Assembly (NCBI RefSeq): GCF_900091625.1
Contig: NZ_FMIC01000002.1
Span: 310,001-374,000 of the forward strand
Direction: 5' to 3'
Origin: Micromonospora peucetia
GTDB lineage: Bacteria > Actinomycetota > Actinomycetes > Mycobacteriales > Micromonosporaceae
Length of the DNA stretch: 64,000 bases
Position numbers and translations under genes: made by a program. The notes beneath the pieces were generated by a model, which searched no databases, had not been told where the DNA came from, and worked only from the letters and a program-made list of their open reading frames with translations. This document shows, one piece after another, positions 30,980-40,831 of the stretch; the first letter of the stretch is position 1, and each line of letters starts with the position of its first letter.

Positions 30980-31654
30980 TCAGGTGGTGGGGCGGCGGAG
31001 CCGGAGGGCCTGGGCGACGTAGTCGAAACCGGTGACCACCGTTACGCCGACCGCAGCGGCCATGATCCACGGGCCGACCACGGCGAGATCGGCCGGCATC
31101 GGCCACAGGTACCACGTGATGGCCAGGATCTGGAGAGCAGTCTTGATCTTGCCACCGCGGCTGGCCGCGATCACGCCGTGCCGGATCACCCAGAACCGCA
31201 GTGCGGTGATGCCCAGCTCGCGGACGAGGATCACGGCGGTCACCCACCAGGGCAGCTGGTCGTACCAGGAGAGCAGCAGCAACGCCGCCCCGGTGAGCGC
31301 CTTGTCCGCGATCGGGTCGGCGACCGTGCCCACCGAGGTGACCAGGGCGAACCGGCGGGCGATCCAGCCGTCCACCAGGTCGGTCGCGGAGGCCACGGCG
31401 AAGATCAGGCAGGCGACCATCTGCCAGCCGGCGTGGGTCATCGCCGAGATGACCACGGACGCAGCGAAGACCGGCACCAGGACCAGCCGCAGCGCGGTGA
31501 GCGCGTTGGCCGCGTTCAACACGGGCACCCGGGCCACCACCGGCACGGGCGTCGACTCCGTCGCCCCGGTCACCGCCGCACCCTGCTCCGGCCTCCGTGG
31601 CGCACCTGACACCCCACCACGTGGCTCCCCCGCTCCGTCCGGCCCCGCCGTCAC
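30980..31654 (-). CDS. pgsA: CDP-diacylglycerol--glycerol-3-phosphate 3-phosphatidyltransferase
   Basis: 224 residues with about six membrane helices. The CDP-alcohol phosphotransferase motif is intact, running from DLVDGWIAR through the glycine of [11 protein letters not shown]. It makes phosphatidylglycerophosphate, the precursor of phosphatidylglycerol and cardiolipin (or a related CDP-alcohol product; the position next to clgR matches mycobacterial pgsA3). The start is GTG at 31654, overlapping the rimO stop by 4 bp. An N-terminal hydrophilic extension of about 40 residues precedes the first helix. Confidence 0.88.
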   Translation of the reverse strand: MTAGPDGAGEPRGGVSGAPRRPEQGAAVTGATESTPVPVVARVPVLNAANALTALRLVLVPVFAASVVISAMTHAGWQMVACLIFAVASATDLVDGWIARRFALVTSVGTVADPIADKALTGAALLLLSWYDQLPWWVTAVILVRELGITALRFWVIRHGVIAASRGGKIKTALQILAITWYLWPMPADLAVVGPWIMAAAVGVTVVTGFDYVAQALRLRRPTT

Positions 31655-33207
31655 CGTGTTGCGCCGGGCGCAGCCGAGATCATCTCATCCGGGACCGCGA
31701 CGAGGTCCACCCCTTCGGTGTCCGTGACGGTCGCCCGCACCAGGTCACCCGGGCGCAACGCGGCCAGATCCACCCCGCCGCCGGACGGGGCGACGAGAGT
31801 GGTCGAGCCGTCGACCTCGGGGGCCTGGTGGGCCGCCCGCCCCTCGACCACGCCGTCGTCGACCGAGTCGACCAGCACCTCGACCGTGGAGCCCAGGCGC
31901 TCCTCGGCGCGCTGCGAGCAGAGCTCGTCGGCGAGCGCGCCGAGCTTGTCGTAGCGGCGCTTGACCGTGGCGGCGGAGACCTTGCCGGGCAGCCCGGCCG
32001 CCTCGGTGCCGTCCTCGTCGCTGTAGTCGAACACCCCGATCGCGTCGAGCCGCGCCTCGGTCAGGAACCGGACCAGCTCCTGGTAGTCGGCGCGGGTCTC
32101 GCCCGGGAAGCCGACGATGAAGTTGCTCCGCGCGCCCGCGTCCGGGGCCAGCGCGCGGGCGCTCGCCAGCAGCTCCAGGAACCGGCCGGTGGAGCCGAAA
32201 CGGCGCATCCGGCGCAGCACCGGCTCACTCGAGTGTTGGAACGACAGGTCGAAGTAGGGCGCCACACCGGGCGTGGTGGCGATCGCCTCGACCAGGCCGG
32301 GCCGGGTTTCGGCCGGCTGGAGGTAGCTTGCCCGCACCCGGACGATGCCGTCGATCGCGGCGAGCTGGGGCAGCAGCTTCTCCAACGCCCGGGGGTCGCC
32401 CAGGTCCTTGCCGTAGGAGGTCGAGTTCTCGCTGACCAGCACCAGCTCACGGACGCCGGTCTTGGCCAGCCACTCCGCCTCGGCGAGCAGTTCGTCCGGC
32501 GTACGGGAGACGAAGGCGCCGCGGAAGGCGGGAATGGCGCAGAACGCGCAGCGCCGGTCGCAGCCGCTGGCGAGCTTGAGCGAGGCGACCGGGCCGGTGT
32601 CGAGCCGGCGGCGCAGCACCTGGCGCAGGTGGGCCGGGGTGTGCTCGTCGGTCTCGGTGACGCCCCGCACCGGGGTGCCGTGGCCGGGCAGCGACACCGC
32701 GCTGGCCCGCCGGGCGACGGGGGTCAGCGGCAGCAACTCGCGCCGGTCGCGCGGGGTATGGGCGTCGATCCGCTCGCCGGCGACGACCGCGTCCAGTCGG
32801 GCGGCGATGTCGGGGTAGTCGTCGAAACTCAGCACCGCCTGCGCCTCGGGGAGGCTGTCGGCCAGCTCACGGCCGTACCGCTCGGCCATGCAGCCGGCGG
32901 CGACCACCTTGGCGCCGGTGCCGGCGGCGGCCAGCAGGGTCTGGATGGAGTCCTGCTTCGCCTTCTCCACGAAGCCGCACGTGTTGACGACCACCACGTC
33001 GGCGCCCTCGCCATCGGTGGTGACCTGCCAGCCGTCGGCGTGCAGCCGGGCGGCCAGCTCCTCCGAATCGACCTCGTTGCGGGCACAGCCCAGGGTCAGC
33101 AGGGCGACACGGCGGCCGTCGGCGGCGGCGGACGACGGCTCCAGGTCGCGGTGCGGCGCCAGACGCGCCGAGCTGGAGCTGTCGGAGGGGGAGGTGGCAG
33201 ACACCAT
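31651..33207 (-). CDS. rimO: Ribosomal protein S12 methylthiotransferase RimO
   Basis: 518 residues, with an N-terminal extension of about 30. The MTTase domain has three iron-sulfur cysteines in [20 protein letters not shown] and AAGCMAERY. The radical-SAM motif is CDRRCAFC, and a C-terminal TRAM domain covers about the last 65 residues. It adds a methylthio group to an aspartate of ribosomal protein S12. It is the upstream partner of pgsA (GTGA overlap) and lies near ftsK, the same order as in other actinobacteria. Confidence 0.93.
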   Translation of the reverse strand: MVSATSPSDSSSSARLAPHRDLEPSSAAADGRRVALLTLGCARNEVDSEELAARLHADGWQVTTDGEGADVVVVNTCGFVEKAKQDSIQTLLAAAGTGAKVVAAGCMAERYGRELADSLPEAQAVLSFDDYPDIAARLDAVVAGERIDAHTPRDRRELLPLTPVARRASAVSLPGHGTPVRGVTETDEHTPAHLRQVLRRRLDTGPVASLKLASGCDRRCAFCAIPAFRGAFVSRTPDELLAEAEWLAKTGVRELVLVSENSTSYGKDLGDPRALEKLLPQLAAIDGIVRVRASYLQPAETRPGLVEAIATTPGVAPYFDLSFQHSSEPVLRRMRRFGSTGRFLELLASARALAPDAGARSNFIVGFPGETRADYQELVRFLTEARLDAIGVFDYSDEDGTEAAGLPGKVSAATVKRRYDKLGALADELCSQRAEERLGSTVEVLVDSVDDGVVEGRAAHQAPEVDGSTTLVAPSGGGVDLAALRPGDLVRATVTDTEGVDLVAVPDEMISAAPGATR

Positions 33208-33293
33208 CCGAGGGTACCGGGCGGGCGGGCGGCGGCCGTCAACGGCGGGCCGCGCGCATCGGCGGACTCACACTCCCCGCCGGCACGGCCGGC

Positions 33294-34217
33294 TCAGACC
33301 ACCGCCGCGCCGACCCGGACCAGCCGGTCGAGCAGGAAGACCTCCGTGCCGGCCAGGCCGGTCGAGCAGAACACCGTGACCTGGTCCGCACCGGTCCGGC
33401 CCGGGACCGCCCCGGCCAGCACCGCGCCCAGGTCACGCAACCGCCCGGCGTACCCGGGCAGCGTCGCCAGCATCGGCGGGTCGTACGCGGCGGCCTGGGC
33501 CGGCGAGTCGGTGGCCAGCAGGTCGGCGGCGTCCAGCAGGTCGGCACCGAACTCGTGCCGGTCGACCTGCTTGAAGCCGACCGTGTTGACGTGGGTGCCG
33601 GGGGCCAGGTCGGCGGCGTCGAGCACCGGGGTGACGGCGGTGGTGGCGAGCACCACCACGTCCCGGTCCCGCACGGCGGCCCGCGCCGAGTCCACCGCCC
33701 GCGCCGGCACGCCCAGTTCGGCGCGGACCCGGGCGGCGAACGCCTCCCGTCGGGCGGCGGAGCGGCTGTGCACGGTGACCTCGCGCAGCGGGCGGACGGC
33801 GGCGGCGGCCCAGACCTGGGTCCACGCCTGCCCGCCGGAGCCGATCACGCCCAGGGTGGCGGCGTCCGGCCGGGCCAGGGCGTCCACGGCGACCCCGCCC
33901 AGCCCGCCGGTGCGCCGGGAGCCCAGCTCCTCCCCGACGGCCACCGCCCGGACCGCCCCGGTACGCCCGTCGTGCAGCACCACCACCTGCGCGCTCTCCG
34001 GGTGCCCGAACGTGTCGTACGAGCGGAAGCCGTACCACTCGCCGGTGAGATGCCCGGCGGTGAGCACCATCCGTCCCCCGCCCAGCGGCGCGGCGGCCCG
34101 GGGCGGGGCCACCAGGCGGCCGGCGTACGCGGCGAGCAGGGCTTCGCGCATCGCGGCCACCGTGGCGGGGGCGTCCAGCGCGGCGGCGACCTCGGGATCG
34201 GAGAAGAACAGCGGCAT
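33294..34217 (-). CDS. Ornithine cyclodeaminase / mu-crystallin family protein
   Basis: About 307 residues. The Rossmann NAD-binding segment LGVIGSGGQAWTQVWAAAAV and the family core (RTGGLGGVAVDALARPDA, HVNTVGFKQVDRHEF) are present. Members convert ornithine to proline or act as alanine dehydrogenases or imine reductases; the substrate cannot be assigned. The ATG at 34217 is chosen over a TTG at 34232. It is divergent from the guanidine-III riboswitch/exporter gene, with no obvious functional link. Confidence 0.85.
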   Translation of the reverse strand: MPLFFSDPEVAAALDAPATVAAMREALLAAYAGRLVAPPRAAAPLGGGRMVLTAGHLTGEWYGFRSYDTFGHPESAQVVVLHDGRTGAVRAVAVGEELGSRRTGGLGGVAVDALARPDAATLGVIGSGGQAWTQVWAAAAVRPLREVTVHSRSAARREAFAARVRAELGVPARAVDSARAAVRDRDVVVLATTAVTPVLDAADLAPGTHVNTVGFKQVDRHEFGADLLDAADLLATDSPAQAAAYDPPMLATLPGYAGRLRDLGAVLAGAVPGRTGADQVTVFCSTGLAGTEVFLLDRLVRVGAAVV

Positions 34218-34321
34218 TACCCGATACTGCAAGTTGAAGCGAGGTTCACGTCAACCTGTGGTGGTTCGGCTCACCTCGGGCATCGTCCGTCCCGGTGCTA
34301 ACGTCGGTGGTGGCGGCCCGC

Positions 34322-34375
34322 GGTCGCCCCGGACGAGTGTTGGGCGTACCCGGTCAGGCCAAGACGCCCCGCGTG
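34322..34375 (+). ncRNA. Guanidine-III riboswitch (ykkC-III aptamer)
   Basis: The segment CCGGACGAGTGTTGGGCGTA (34329-34348), continuing as CCCGGTCAGGCCAAGACGCC (34349-34368), matches the ykkC-III/guanidine-III consensus core, including the invariant CCGGACGAG, GTACCCGGTCAGG and CAAGACG parts. GGGCGT (34342-34347) and ACGCCC (34364-34369) form a perfect 6-bp stem, and the two CCGG blocks can form the family's pseudoknot. Downstream, ACTCGTC (34384-34390) can pair with GACGAGT of the aptamer, a possible switching stem. It precedes an SMR guanidinium exporter, the typical target. Confidence 0.9.
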
Positions 34376-34432
34376 ACATACCGACTCGTCCCGGCCCCGG
34401 TGGTCCGGGCGCTACCGCAGAGGTGATCTTCC

Positions 34433-34747
34433 ATGGCCTGGATCGTGCTGGTGATCTCCGGACTTCTCGAGACCGCGTGGGCGATCGCCCTCGAACGCAG
34501 CGCCGGGTTCACCCGGCTCGTCCCGTCGCTGGTCTTCGTGGTGACCCTGGTGCTCAGCATGGCCGGCCTCGCGTACGCGCTGCGCGAGATCCCGGTCGGC
34601 ACCGGCTATGCCGTCTGGGTCGGCATCGGGGTGGTCGGCACCGCCCTGGTCGGGATGTTCGCGCTGGGCGAGTCGGCCAGCCTGCCCCGGATCGCCTGCC
34701 TGCTGCTGGTGGTTGCCGGCGTCGTCGGCCTGAAGGTCTTCCACTGA
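34433..34747 (+). CDS. gdx: Guanidinium exporter Gdx (SugE-type SMR protein)
   Basis: 104 residues and four transmembrane helices, the size of small multidrug resistance proteins. The glutamate in GLLETAWAIALERSAGFTRL is the conserved membrane-embedded carboxylate. Gdx/SugE-subtype features include GTGYAVWVGIGVVGTALVGM. Proteins of this type exchange guanidinium for protons. Control by the guanidine-III riboswitch directly upstream supports this over a general quaternary-ammonium pump. The ribosome site AGAGG is 9 nt before the ATG. Confidence 0.93.
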   Translation: MAWIVLVISGLLETAWAIALERSAGFTRLVPSLVFVVTLVLSMAGLAYALREIPVGTGYAVWVGIGVVGTALVGMFALGESASLPRIACLLLVVAGVVGLKVFH

Positions 34748-34836
34748 CCGTCGCCTTCCGGGTGAGGCGTGACGGACGACCACAGTGGGTAGAGCTGTGC
34801 CTGGCACCGGTAAGGCTCTCACCCACGGAGGCAGAC

Positions 34837-35079
34837 ATGGCCAACATCCACTCGACCGCCCGCCCGCGCACCAACGCCGCCCGCATCTGCACGATCGTGG
34901 GCTTCGTCTTCGCGGTCCTCGCGCTCCTGCTCAACCCGCTCATCTTCGGCGTGATCGGGCTGGTCCTGGGCATCGTCGGCGCCGTGCTGGGCGACAAGCC
35001 GCTCGGCTGGTACGCGGCTGCCGCCAACGTGGTCGCCATCTTCCTCAGCCTGCTGATCGTCAACGCGATCGTCAACTGA
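34837..35079 (+). CDS. Small two-to-three-helix membrane protein
   Basis: 80 residues. A short basic N-terminus (ANIHSTARPRTNAARICTIV) leads into two hydrophobic hairpin helices (about 17-50) and a third (about 60-80, VVAIFLSLLIVNAIVN). A good ribosome site, GGAGG, lies 6 nt before the ATG. It follows gdx by 89 bp and may share its transcript. No family function is recognised; the shape resembles DUF4190-like small membrane proteins. Confidence 0.75.
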   Translation: MANIHSTARPRTNAARICTIVGFVFAVLALLLNPLIFGVIGLVLGIVGAVLGDKPLGWYAAAANVVAIFLSLLIVNAIVN

Positions 35080-35101
35080 CCCCCGATCCCCGGGCGGAGA
35101 C

Positions 35102-35129
35102 CGGGCCCGCCGGCATGCCGGCGGGCCCG
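35102..35129. terminator. Bidirectional terminator hairpin
   Basis: A perfect 14-bp self-complementary palindrome spans 35102-35129 (CGGGCCCGCCGGCA and its exact reverse complement). It lies between the small membrane protein gene (plus) and ftsK (minus), which converge. No T-tract follows, as is usual in GC-rich actinobacteria. A near-perfect 17-bp direct repeat, GTCGCGTGTGTACCGGC, follows. Confidence 0.75.
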
Positions 35130-35212
35130 TCGCGTGTGTACCGGCAGCTCTGTCGCGCGTGTACCGGCGGGCTCAGATCGGGCCAGCCTCCGCCCGCGAG
35201 GGCCGGCCGGTC

Positions 35213-37657
35213 TCACCCATCGCCGCGCAGGCCGGCCAGGACCTCCTCCAACTCGTCCGGCTTGACCAGCACGTCGCGGGCCTTCGACCCCTCCGACGGG
35301 CCGACCACTCCCCGGGTCTCCATGAGGTCCATCAGCCGCCCCGCCTTGGCGAAGCCGACCCGTAGCTTGCGCTGGAGCATCGAGGTCGAGCCGAACTGCG
35401 AGGTGACCACCAGCTCGACCGCCTGCACCAGCAGGTCGAGGTCGTCGCCGACGTCCTCGTCGATCTTCTTCTTGGCGCTCTCCGGCGCGGCGAGCACGTC
35501 CGGCCGGAACTCCGGCTCTCGCTGGTCCTTGCAGAACTTCACCACGTCGGCGATCTCGCGCTCGGTCACCCAGGCGCCCTGGATCCGGATCGGCTTCGAG
35601 GCGCCCATCGGCAGGAACAGGCCGTCGCCGCGGCCGAGCAGCTTCTCCGCGCCCGGTTGGTCGAGGATGACCCGCGAGTCGGCCAGCGAGGACGTGGCGA
35701 ACGCCAACCGGGACGGCACGTTCGCCTTGATCAGGCCGGTGACCACGTCGACCGACGGGCGCTGGGTGGCCAGCACCAGGTGGATGCCGGCCGCGCGGGC
35801 GAGCTGGGTGATCCGGACGACGGAGTCCTCCACGTCACGCGGGGCGACCATCATCAGGTCCGCCAACTCGTCCACGATCACCAGCAGGTATGGATACGGG
35901 CGCATCTCCCGCTCGCTGCCCGGCGGCGCCTTGATCTCGCCGTTGCGCACCTTGCGGTTGAAGTCGTCGATGTGCCGGACCCCGTTGGCGGCGAGGTCGT
36001 CGTAGCGCATGTCCATCTCGCGGACGACCCAGTCCAGCGAGTCGGCCGCCTTCTTGGCGTTGGTCACGATCGGGGTGACCAGGTGCGGAATGCCCTCGTA
36101 GCCGGTCATCTCGACCCGCTTCGGGTCGATCAGCAGCAGCCGCACCTCGTCCGGGGTGGCCCGGGTGAGGACGGACACCAGCAGGGAGTTCAGGCAGGAC
36201 GACTTGCCGGCGCCGGTCGCGCCGGCGATCAGGATGTGCGGCATCTTGGCGAGGTTGGCCACCACGTAGCCGCCCTCGATGTCCTTGCCGAGCGCCACCA
36301 CCATCGGGTGGTGGTCGCTGGTGGCGGCCCGCGACCGCAGCACGTCGCCGAGCGACACGTTCTCCGGATCGGTGTTCGGGATCTCCACCCCGACCGCGCT
36401 CTTGCCCGGGATCGGGCTGAGGATCCGCACGTCCGGCGACTTCACCGCGTACGCGATGTTGCGGGAGAGCTGGGTGATCCGCTCGACCTTGACGCCCGGG
36501 CCCAGCTCCACCTCGTAGCGGGTGACGGTCGGCCCGCGGGTGAAACCGGTGACGGCGGCGTCCACGCCGAACTGGTCGAAGACGCCGGTGAGCGCGACGA
36601 TCACCTCGTCGTTGGCCTTGCTCCGCGACTTCGGGGCCGCACCGCTGCCGAGCATGTTCGCCGGCGGCAGCGTGTAGTCGCCGGCCAACCCGGTCAGCGC
36701 GAGCTGTTCTGCGCGGGTCGGAGCAGCCGAGTGCTCCGGCGGCTCGGCCGGCTTGCGGCTGGCCGGCACCCGGCCGGGGGGCTTGCGGGGCAGGACCAGA
36801 GTCTCCTGCAGGTCCACCCCGTCGAGGTCGTCGTCGAACTCCGCCGGATCGGGCGGCGGCGGGGCCGCCCGCTTCGCCGGACGCCTGCGGGGCGCCGGCT
36901 TCGCGGGCGCCTCGTCCGTCTCCTCTGCCCCCGGCGGGGCGATCCGGGTGCCGAACAGCAGGCCGAGCCGCTCCGGGACCTTGTTGATCGGGGTGGCGGT
37001 GACCACCAGCAGACCGAAGACCAGCAGCAGGATCAGCAGCGGCATGGCCACCCAGGCGGTGACCGCCCGCTCCGTCAGGCTGCCGACGCCGGCGCCGACC
37101 AGGCCGCCGGCGAAGTCGCGCTGGCCCGCGTCGGCCGGGTCCTGTCCGATGTGCAGCATCGCGGCGGTGGCGACCAGCATCGAGGTCCAGCCGACCAGGC
37201 CACGGCCGCGGTGCTCCGGATCGACCGGCTCACGCATCAGCCGCCAGGCGCCGATCATCAGCAGCACCGGCACCACGACCGAGATCGCCCCGAGGAAGAG
37301 CCGGAAGGTGTCGGCCAGCCGCGCGCCGACCGGCCCGGCGCCGGAGAACCAGAGGGCCACCGCGCTGAGCAGGGCGAGACCGAAGACCAGCAGGCCCGCG
37401 CCGTCGCGGCGCTGCTCCGGGTCGAGCCCCCGGGCCGAGCCGGCCTGTCGGAATGCCCAGCCGACGCCGTGCGCCAACCCCATCCACAGCGCGCGGGCCG
37501 CCTGCCCGACGACCTGCCCCGGACCCGGCCGGGCCGCCGGCCGCCGTCGGGGCGCCGCGCGGGCGGCCTTCTTCGCCGGCTGGCGGGCACGACTGTTCGT
37601 GGTGCCACGCGGCGACGCGCCGCGCCGCCGGCTCGCCTGAGAGGTACGGCCCGCCAT
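35213..37657 (-). CDS. ftsK: DNA translocase FtsK/SpoIIIE
   Basis: 814 residues. A basic N-terminus, four to five membrane helices (about 85-225), and an acidic/proline linker lead to the alpha-beta motor with Walker [11 protein letters not shown] (catalytic K near residue 485) and Walker [12 protein letters not shown]. The C-terminal gamma winged helix is about residues 745-805 ([20 protein letters not shown]). The hexameric motor pumps chromosomal DNA through the septum during division and sporulation. Length and domain order are normal. The next gene upstream is divergent. Confidence 0.95.
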   Translation of the reverse strand: MAGRTSQASRRRGASPRGTTNSRARQPAKKAARAAPRRRPAARPGPGQVVGQAARALWMGLAHGVGWAFRQAGSARGLDPEQRRDGAGLLVFGLALLSAVALWFSGAGPVGARLADTFRLFLGAISVVVPVLLMIGAWRLMREPVDPEHRGRGLVGWTSMLVATAAMLHIGQDPADAGQRDFAGGLVGAGVGSLTERAVTAWVAMPLLILLLVFGLLVVTATPINKVPERLGLLFGTRIAPPGAEETDEAPAKPAPRRRPAKRAAPPPPDPAEFDDDLDGVDLQETLVLPRKPPGRVPASRKPAEPPEHSAAPTRAEQLALTGLAGDYTLPPANMLGSGAAPKSRSKANDEVIVALTGVFDQFGVDAAVTGFTRGPTVTRYEVELGPGVKVERITQLSRNIAYAVKSPDVRILSPIPGKSAVGVEIPNTDPENVSLGDVLRSRAATSDHHPMVVALGKDIEGGYVVANLAKMPHILIAGATGAGKSSCLNSLLVSVLTRATPDEVRLLLIDPKRVEMTGYEGIPHLVTPIVTNAKKAADSLDWVVREMDMRYDDLAANGVRHIDDFNRKVRNGEIKAPPGSEREMRPYPYLLVIVDELADLMMVAPRDVEDSVVRITQLARAAGIHLVLATQRPSVDVVTGLIKANVPSRLAFATSSLADSRVILDQPGAEKLLGRGDGLFLPMGASKPIRIQGAWVTEREIADVVKFCKDQREPEFRPDVLAAPESAKKKIDEDVGDDLDLLVQAVELVVTSQFGSTSMLQRKLRVGFAKAGRLMDLMETRGVVGPSEGSKARDVLVKPDELEEVLAGLRGDG

Positions 37658-37771
37658 AGCATCAACCTAATGGCGTGACCCGGCAGATCGCCGCCTTTCC
37701 GGGTCTCGTCCGCGTGTCGCAGCGCGGGCCCGCCGCGTCACGTGATATCTGCCTCAGAAGGGATGCCCCCA

Positions 37772-38251
37772 ATGCCGTCGCCGGGAACCGAGGACGGTCA
37801 GGACGGCCCCGTGGCCGGGCACCCGGGGGCGCTGGAACCGCTGACCGGTGATTTGATCGCCGCCGTGCTGCGCGGTCGGGGCTACCGCGTCGAGGCCGAC
37901 GCCGACGGCGACCTGGTCGGCCGCTGGGACGACAGCCTGGTCTGGTTCCTGCGGCCGGGCGCCACCGGAGAGCTGCTCCAGGTCCGCACCCTGACCGCGC
38001 CGACCTTCCCGATCGAGTACGTGCCGGCGCTGCACGCCTTCTGCAACGCGTGGAACCACGACCGGCTGTGGCCCAAGGCGTTCGTGCACGTCGAGGACGA
38101 CGGGCGGGCCCGGGTCTGCGGCGAGGTCATCACCGACCTGGAACGCGGCGTCACCCCGCACCAGCTCGACCAACTGCTCGACTGCGGCATCGCCACCGGC
38201 TGCCAGCTCGCCACCGAGGTGGCCCGGCTGCCGGGCGGGGTGGTGGCGTGA
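37772..38251 (+). CDS. YbjN-domain protein (short paralogue)
   Basis: About 159 residues. A YbjN-type domain (about 25-150) includes GRWDDSLVWFLRP, HAFCNAWNHDRLWPKAFVHV and ITDLERGVTPHQLDQLLDCG. YbjN proteins are chaperone-like and of unclear function. The ATG at 37772 has AAGGG 10 nt upstream; ATG at 37763 and a longer frame at 37742 are less suitable. The stop overlaps the next gene's GTG in a GTGA arrangement, and the next protein ends in a paralogous YbjN domain. Confidence 0.8.
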   Translation: MPSPGTEDGQDGPVAGHPGALEPLTGDLIAAVLRGRGYRVEADADGDLVGRWDDSLVWFLRPGATGELLQVRTLTAPTFPIEYVPALHAFCNAWNHDRLWPKAFVHVEDDGRARVCGEVITDLERGVTPHQLDQLLDCGIATGCQLATEVARLPGGVVA

Positions 38252-39906
38252 CGGGCCGGGGCGGGGACGTGACCGGTCGCGGGCTCGACCCGTTCGGGCT
38301 GCCCGGCTGGTGGAGCGGGCTGCGGCGCGGGGGCCGGCAGCCCGACCCCGCGCTGGCCGGAGCGCTCGCCGACGCCCGGGACACCCCCGACGGCGAGGCC
38401 CGGAGCACCGAGCTGGAACGGATCGCCGCGCACGCCGACGCCACCGGCGACGACCGGACGGCGGTGGCGGCCCGGTTCGCGCTGATCGACGCGTACCTCC
38501 TGCACGGGGAGCGGTGGCGACTGGTCGAGCCGGTACGCCGCTGCCTCGCCGCCGCGGACCGCCGCCCCGGCCTGCTGGCGGAGGGCCAGGCCGAGCTGCT
38601 GCGGCGCTACCAGTGGTACGCCGTGGAGGCCCTGCTCGGCTCGCCACGCGTCGGGCTGGACCAGGCTCGTTCCATGCTGGACGACCTCGCCACGCGCGCC
38701 GCCGGCGACCCGGCGGCGGTCGCCGAGCTGCACTGCCGCATCGCCGACCACCTCGGCGACGAGCCCACCGCCAGGCGCTGGTACGACCGCTGGTCGACGG
38801 CCGACCCGGGGCCGGTCGGCGGCTGCCCGGACTGCGCGCCGGCCCGGCGGGCGGAACTGCTCGCCGGATGGGGCGACCACCGGGCCGCGCTGGACGCCGT
38901 ACGGGACACCGTCGACGGCGCGGCCGACTGCACCGAACAGCCGGAGCGGACGCTGGCCGCCGGGCTGCTGTCCTGGCTGCGGGCCGGGGAGCCGGAGCGG
39001 GCAGCCGAGGCGCACGTGCGGGCGTACCGGCGGCATCGGCGGGAACGGGCCGCCTTCCCGCTCCTCGCCGCGCACTTGCGGTGGTGCGTGCTGGCCGGAC
39101 ATCCGGCCCGGGGCCTCGATGTCCTCGCCGAGCAGCTGCCCCGGCTGGACCGGTCGCACGACGACCTGTCCGCGATGGAGTTCGCCGCCGCCGGCGCACT
39201 GGTCTGCGCCCTCGCCGTCGAGGCGGGGCTCGGCGGGCGCACGGTGCACCGACCCGCGTACGGGGTGCGGCCGGCCGCCGAGCTCGACGTGGCCACGCTC
39301 GGCGCCACCCTGCTCGGGGTGGCCACCGCGCTGGCCGGCAGCTTCGACGCCCGCAACGGCACCGGCCACCAGTCCGGCCGGATCGCGTCCTGGCTGGCCG
39401 AGCGGCCGACCGCCGCACCGGTGCCGCTGCCACCGGACGAGGACCCCGACGACGACGGCAACGACGACGGCCCGCCCGACGAGGACCCGCCGGCGGACGG
39501 GGAGCCGCGCCCGCTGAGCCTGGCGATGATCACCGCCGTCCTGGACCGACGCGGCGACCGGTACGACGTGGACGCCCGCGGTGCCGTGACGGGCCGATGG
39601 GGCGGGGTGCTGATCCAGTTCCGGCGCGGCGGTGAGCGGGGCGAGATCTTCCAGGCCCGGTCCGTGGCGAGTCGCCGGCTGCCGGCCGACCGGCTCGTCG
39701 AGGCGTACGCCTTCTGCAACGCCTGGAACCACGACCGGCTGCTGCCGAAGGCGTACGTGCACGAGCAGGAGAACGAGTTGATGCTGGCCGGTCACATCGC
39801 CACCGACCTGGCCCACGGGGTGGCTCCCGCCCAGCTCGCGGTGCTGCTCGACGCGGCCGTGGACACCGGTGTCGCGTACGCCGAGGCGGTGGCTGCCCTG
39901 CCCTGA
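38248..39906 (+). CDS. Large protein with helical N-terminal region and C-terminal YbjN domain
   Basis: 552 residues. About 1-390 is helical repeat-like (alanine/arginine-rich, TPR-like pairs such as RVGLDQARSMLDDLATRAAG), followed by an acidic proline-rich linker (DEDPDDDGNDDGPPDEDPPA). A YbjN domain covers about 415-552 (AFCNAWNHDRLLPKAYVHE, GVAPAQLAVLLDAAVDTGVA). The C-terminal domain is clearly related to the upstream gene product. The start is GTG at 38248, overlapping the upstream stop, so the two are co-translated. Function unknown. Confidence 0.8.
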   Translation: MTGRGGDVTGRGLDPFGLPGWWSGLRRGGRQPDPALAGALADARDTPDGEARSTELERIAAHADATGDDRTAVAARFALIDAYLLHGERWRLVEPVRRCLAAADRRPGLLAEGQAELLRRYQWYAVEALLGSPRVGLDQARSMLDDLATRAAGDPAAVAELHCRIADHLGDEPTARRWYDRWSTADPGPVGGCPDCAPARRAELLAGWGDHRAALDAVRDTVDGAADCTEQPERTLAAGLLSWLRAGEPERAAEAHVRAYRRHRRERAAFPLLAAHLRWCVLAGHPARGLDVLAEQLPRLDRSHDDLSAMEFAAAGALVCALAVEAGLGGRTVHRPAYGVRPAAELDVATLGATLLGVATALAGSFDARNGTGHQSGRIASWLAERPTAAPVPLPPDEDPDDDGNDDGPPDEDPPADGEPRPLSLAMITAVLDRRGDRYDVDARGAVTGRWGGVLIQFRRGGERGEIFQARSVASRRLPADRLVEAYAFCNAWNHDRLLPKAYVHEQENELMLAGHIATDLAHGVAPAQLAVLLDAAVDTGVAYAEAVAALP

Positions 39907-39983
39907 CCGGGCCGGGCGGCGGCTCACGGATGAGGTCCGAAACCCGCCGGACGATCTCCTCCCGCCCTGGTGAACTGGGATCC

Positions 39984-40817
39984 ATGACGACGACACACCA
40001 ACAGCACGCCGCACAGCTCCTGCACTCCCTGCACCGGCCCGGCTCCCCGCTCGTCCTGCCCAACGCCTGGGACGTGGCCAGCGCCCGGATCGTGGCCGAC
40101 TGCGGCGCGGCGGCGGTCGCCACCACCAGCGCCGGCGTCTCGTGGAGCCTGGGCGTCCCGGACGGCGACGAACTGGACCGGGAGCGCGCCCTGGCGGTGG
40201 TCGCTCGGGTCGCCGCCGCCGTCACCATCCCGGTCACCGCCGACATCGAGAGTGGGTACGCCGCCGACCCGGCCGGGGTCGCCCGCACCGTCACCGGCGT
40301 GCTGGCCGCCGGTGCGGTCGGCGTGAACATCGAGGACGCCCCGGCGTCCGGGACTTCCCCGCTGCGCCCGGTCGACGAGCAGTGCGCCCGGATCCGGGCG
40401 GCCCGGGAGGCCGCCGACGCGGCCGGGGTGCGGCTCTTCGTCAACGCCCGCACCGACGTGTTCCTGCGGGCGGTGGGCGACCCGGCGGAGCGGCTGGCGG
40501 AGACGTTGCGCCGCGCTGCCGCTTACCGGGCGGCGGGCGCGGACGGGGTCTTCGTGCCGGGCGTGGCCGACGCCGAGACCATCGGCGCGCTGGTCGCCGG
40601 AATCGACGGGCCGGTCAACGTGCTCACCGGGCCGGGCGGGCTACCCGTCGCCACGCTGGCCGGGCTGGGGGTGGCCCGGGTCAGCCTCGGCTCGGCGCTC
40701 GCCGAGGCCGCGTACGGGCTGGTCCGCCGCGCCGCCACGGAGGCGCTGCGCTCCGGGTCGTACGACTCGCTGGCCGGCGCGATCGACTACGGCGAGCTGA
40801 ACGCGCTGCTGGCCTGA
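39984..40817 (+). CDS. Isocitrate lyase / PEP mutase superfamily protein
   Basis: 277 residues, a TIM-barrel of the ICL/PEPM superfamily: LVLPNAWDVASARIVADCGA, VTADIESGYAADPAGVARTV, GVNIEDAPAS and FVNARTDVFL. These are the substrate and magnesium-binding segments. Members cleave or rearrange carbon-carbon or carbon-phosphorus bonds in oxo-acids; the specific substrate is not determinable. The ATG at 39984 is used; the frame to 39930 extends into intergenic DNA. Immediately downstream is a copy of the 3' end of the preceding YbjN gene. Confidence 0.85.
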   Translation: MTTTHQQHAAQLLHSLHRPGSPLVLPNAWDVASARIVADCGAAAVATTSAGVSWSLGVPDGDELDRERALAVVARVAAAVTIPVTADIESGYAADPAGVARTVTGVLAAGAVGVNIEDAPASGTSPLRPVDEQCARIRAAREAADAAGVRLFVNARTDVFLRAVGDPAERLAETLRRAAAYRAAGADGVFVPGVADAETIGALVAGIDGPVNVLTGPGGLPVATLAGLGVARVSLGSALAEAAYGLVRRAATEALRSGSYDSLAGAIDYGELNALLA

Positions 40818-40831
40818 GCCGGCGAGTTGGG

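Noticed and set aside
31597..35079. A 1,160-codon plus-strand open frame spanning rimO and the cyclodeaminase region
   Set aside because: Antisense to intact rimO and other genes; only its last 80 codons (34837-35079) are a real gene.
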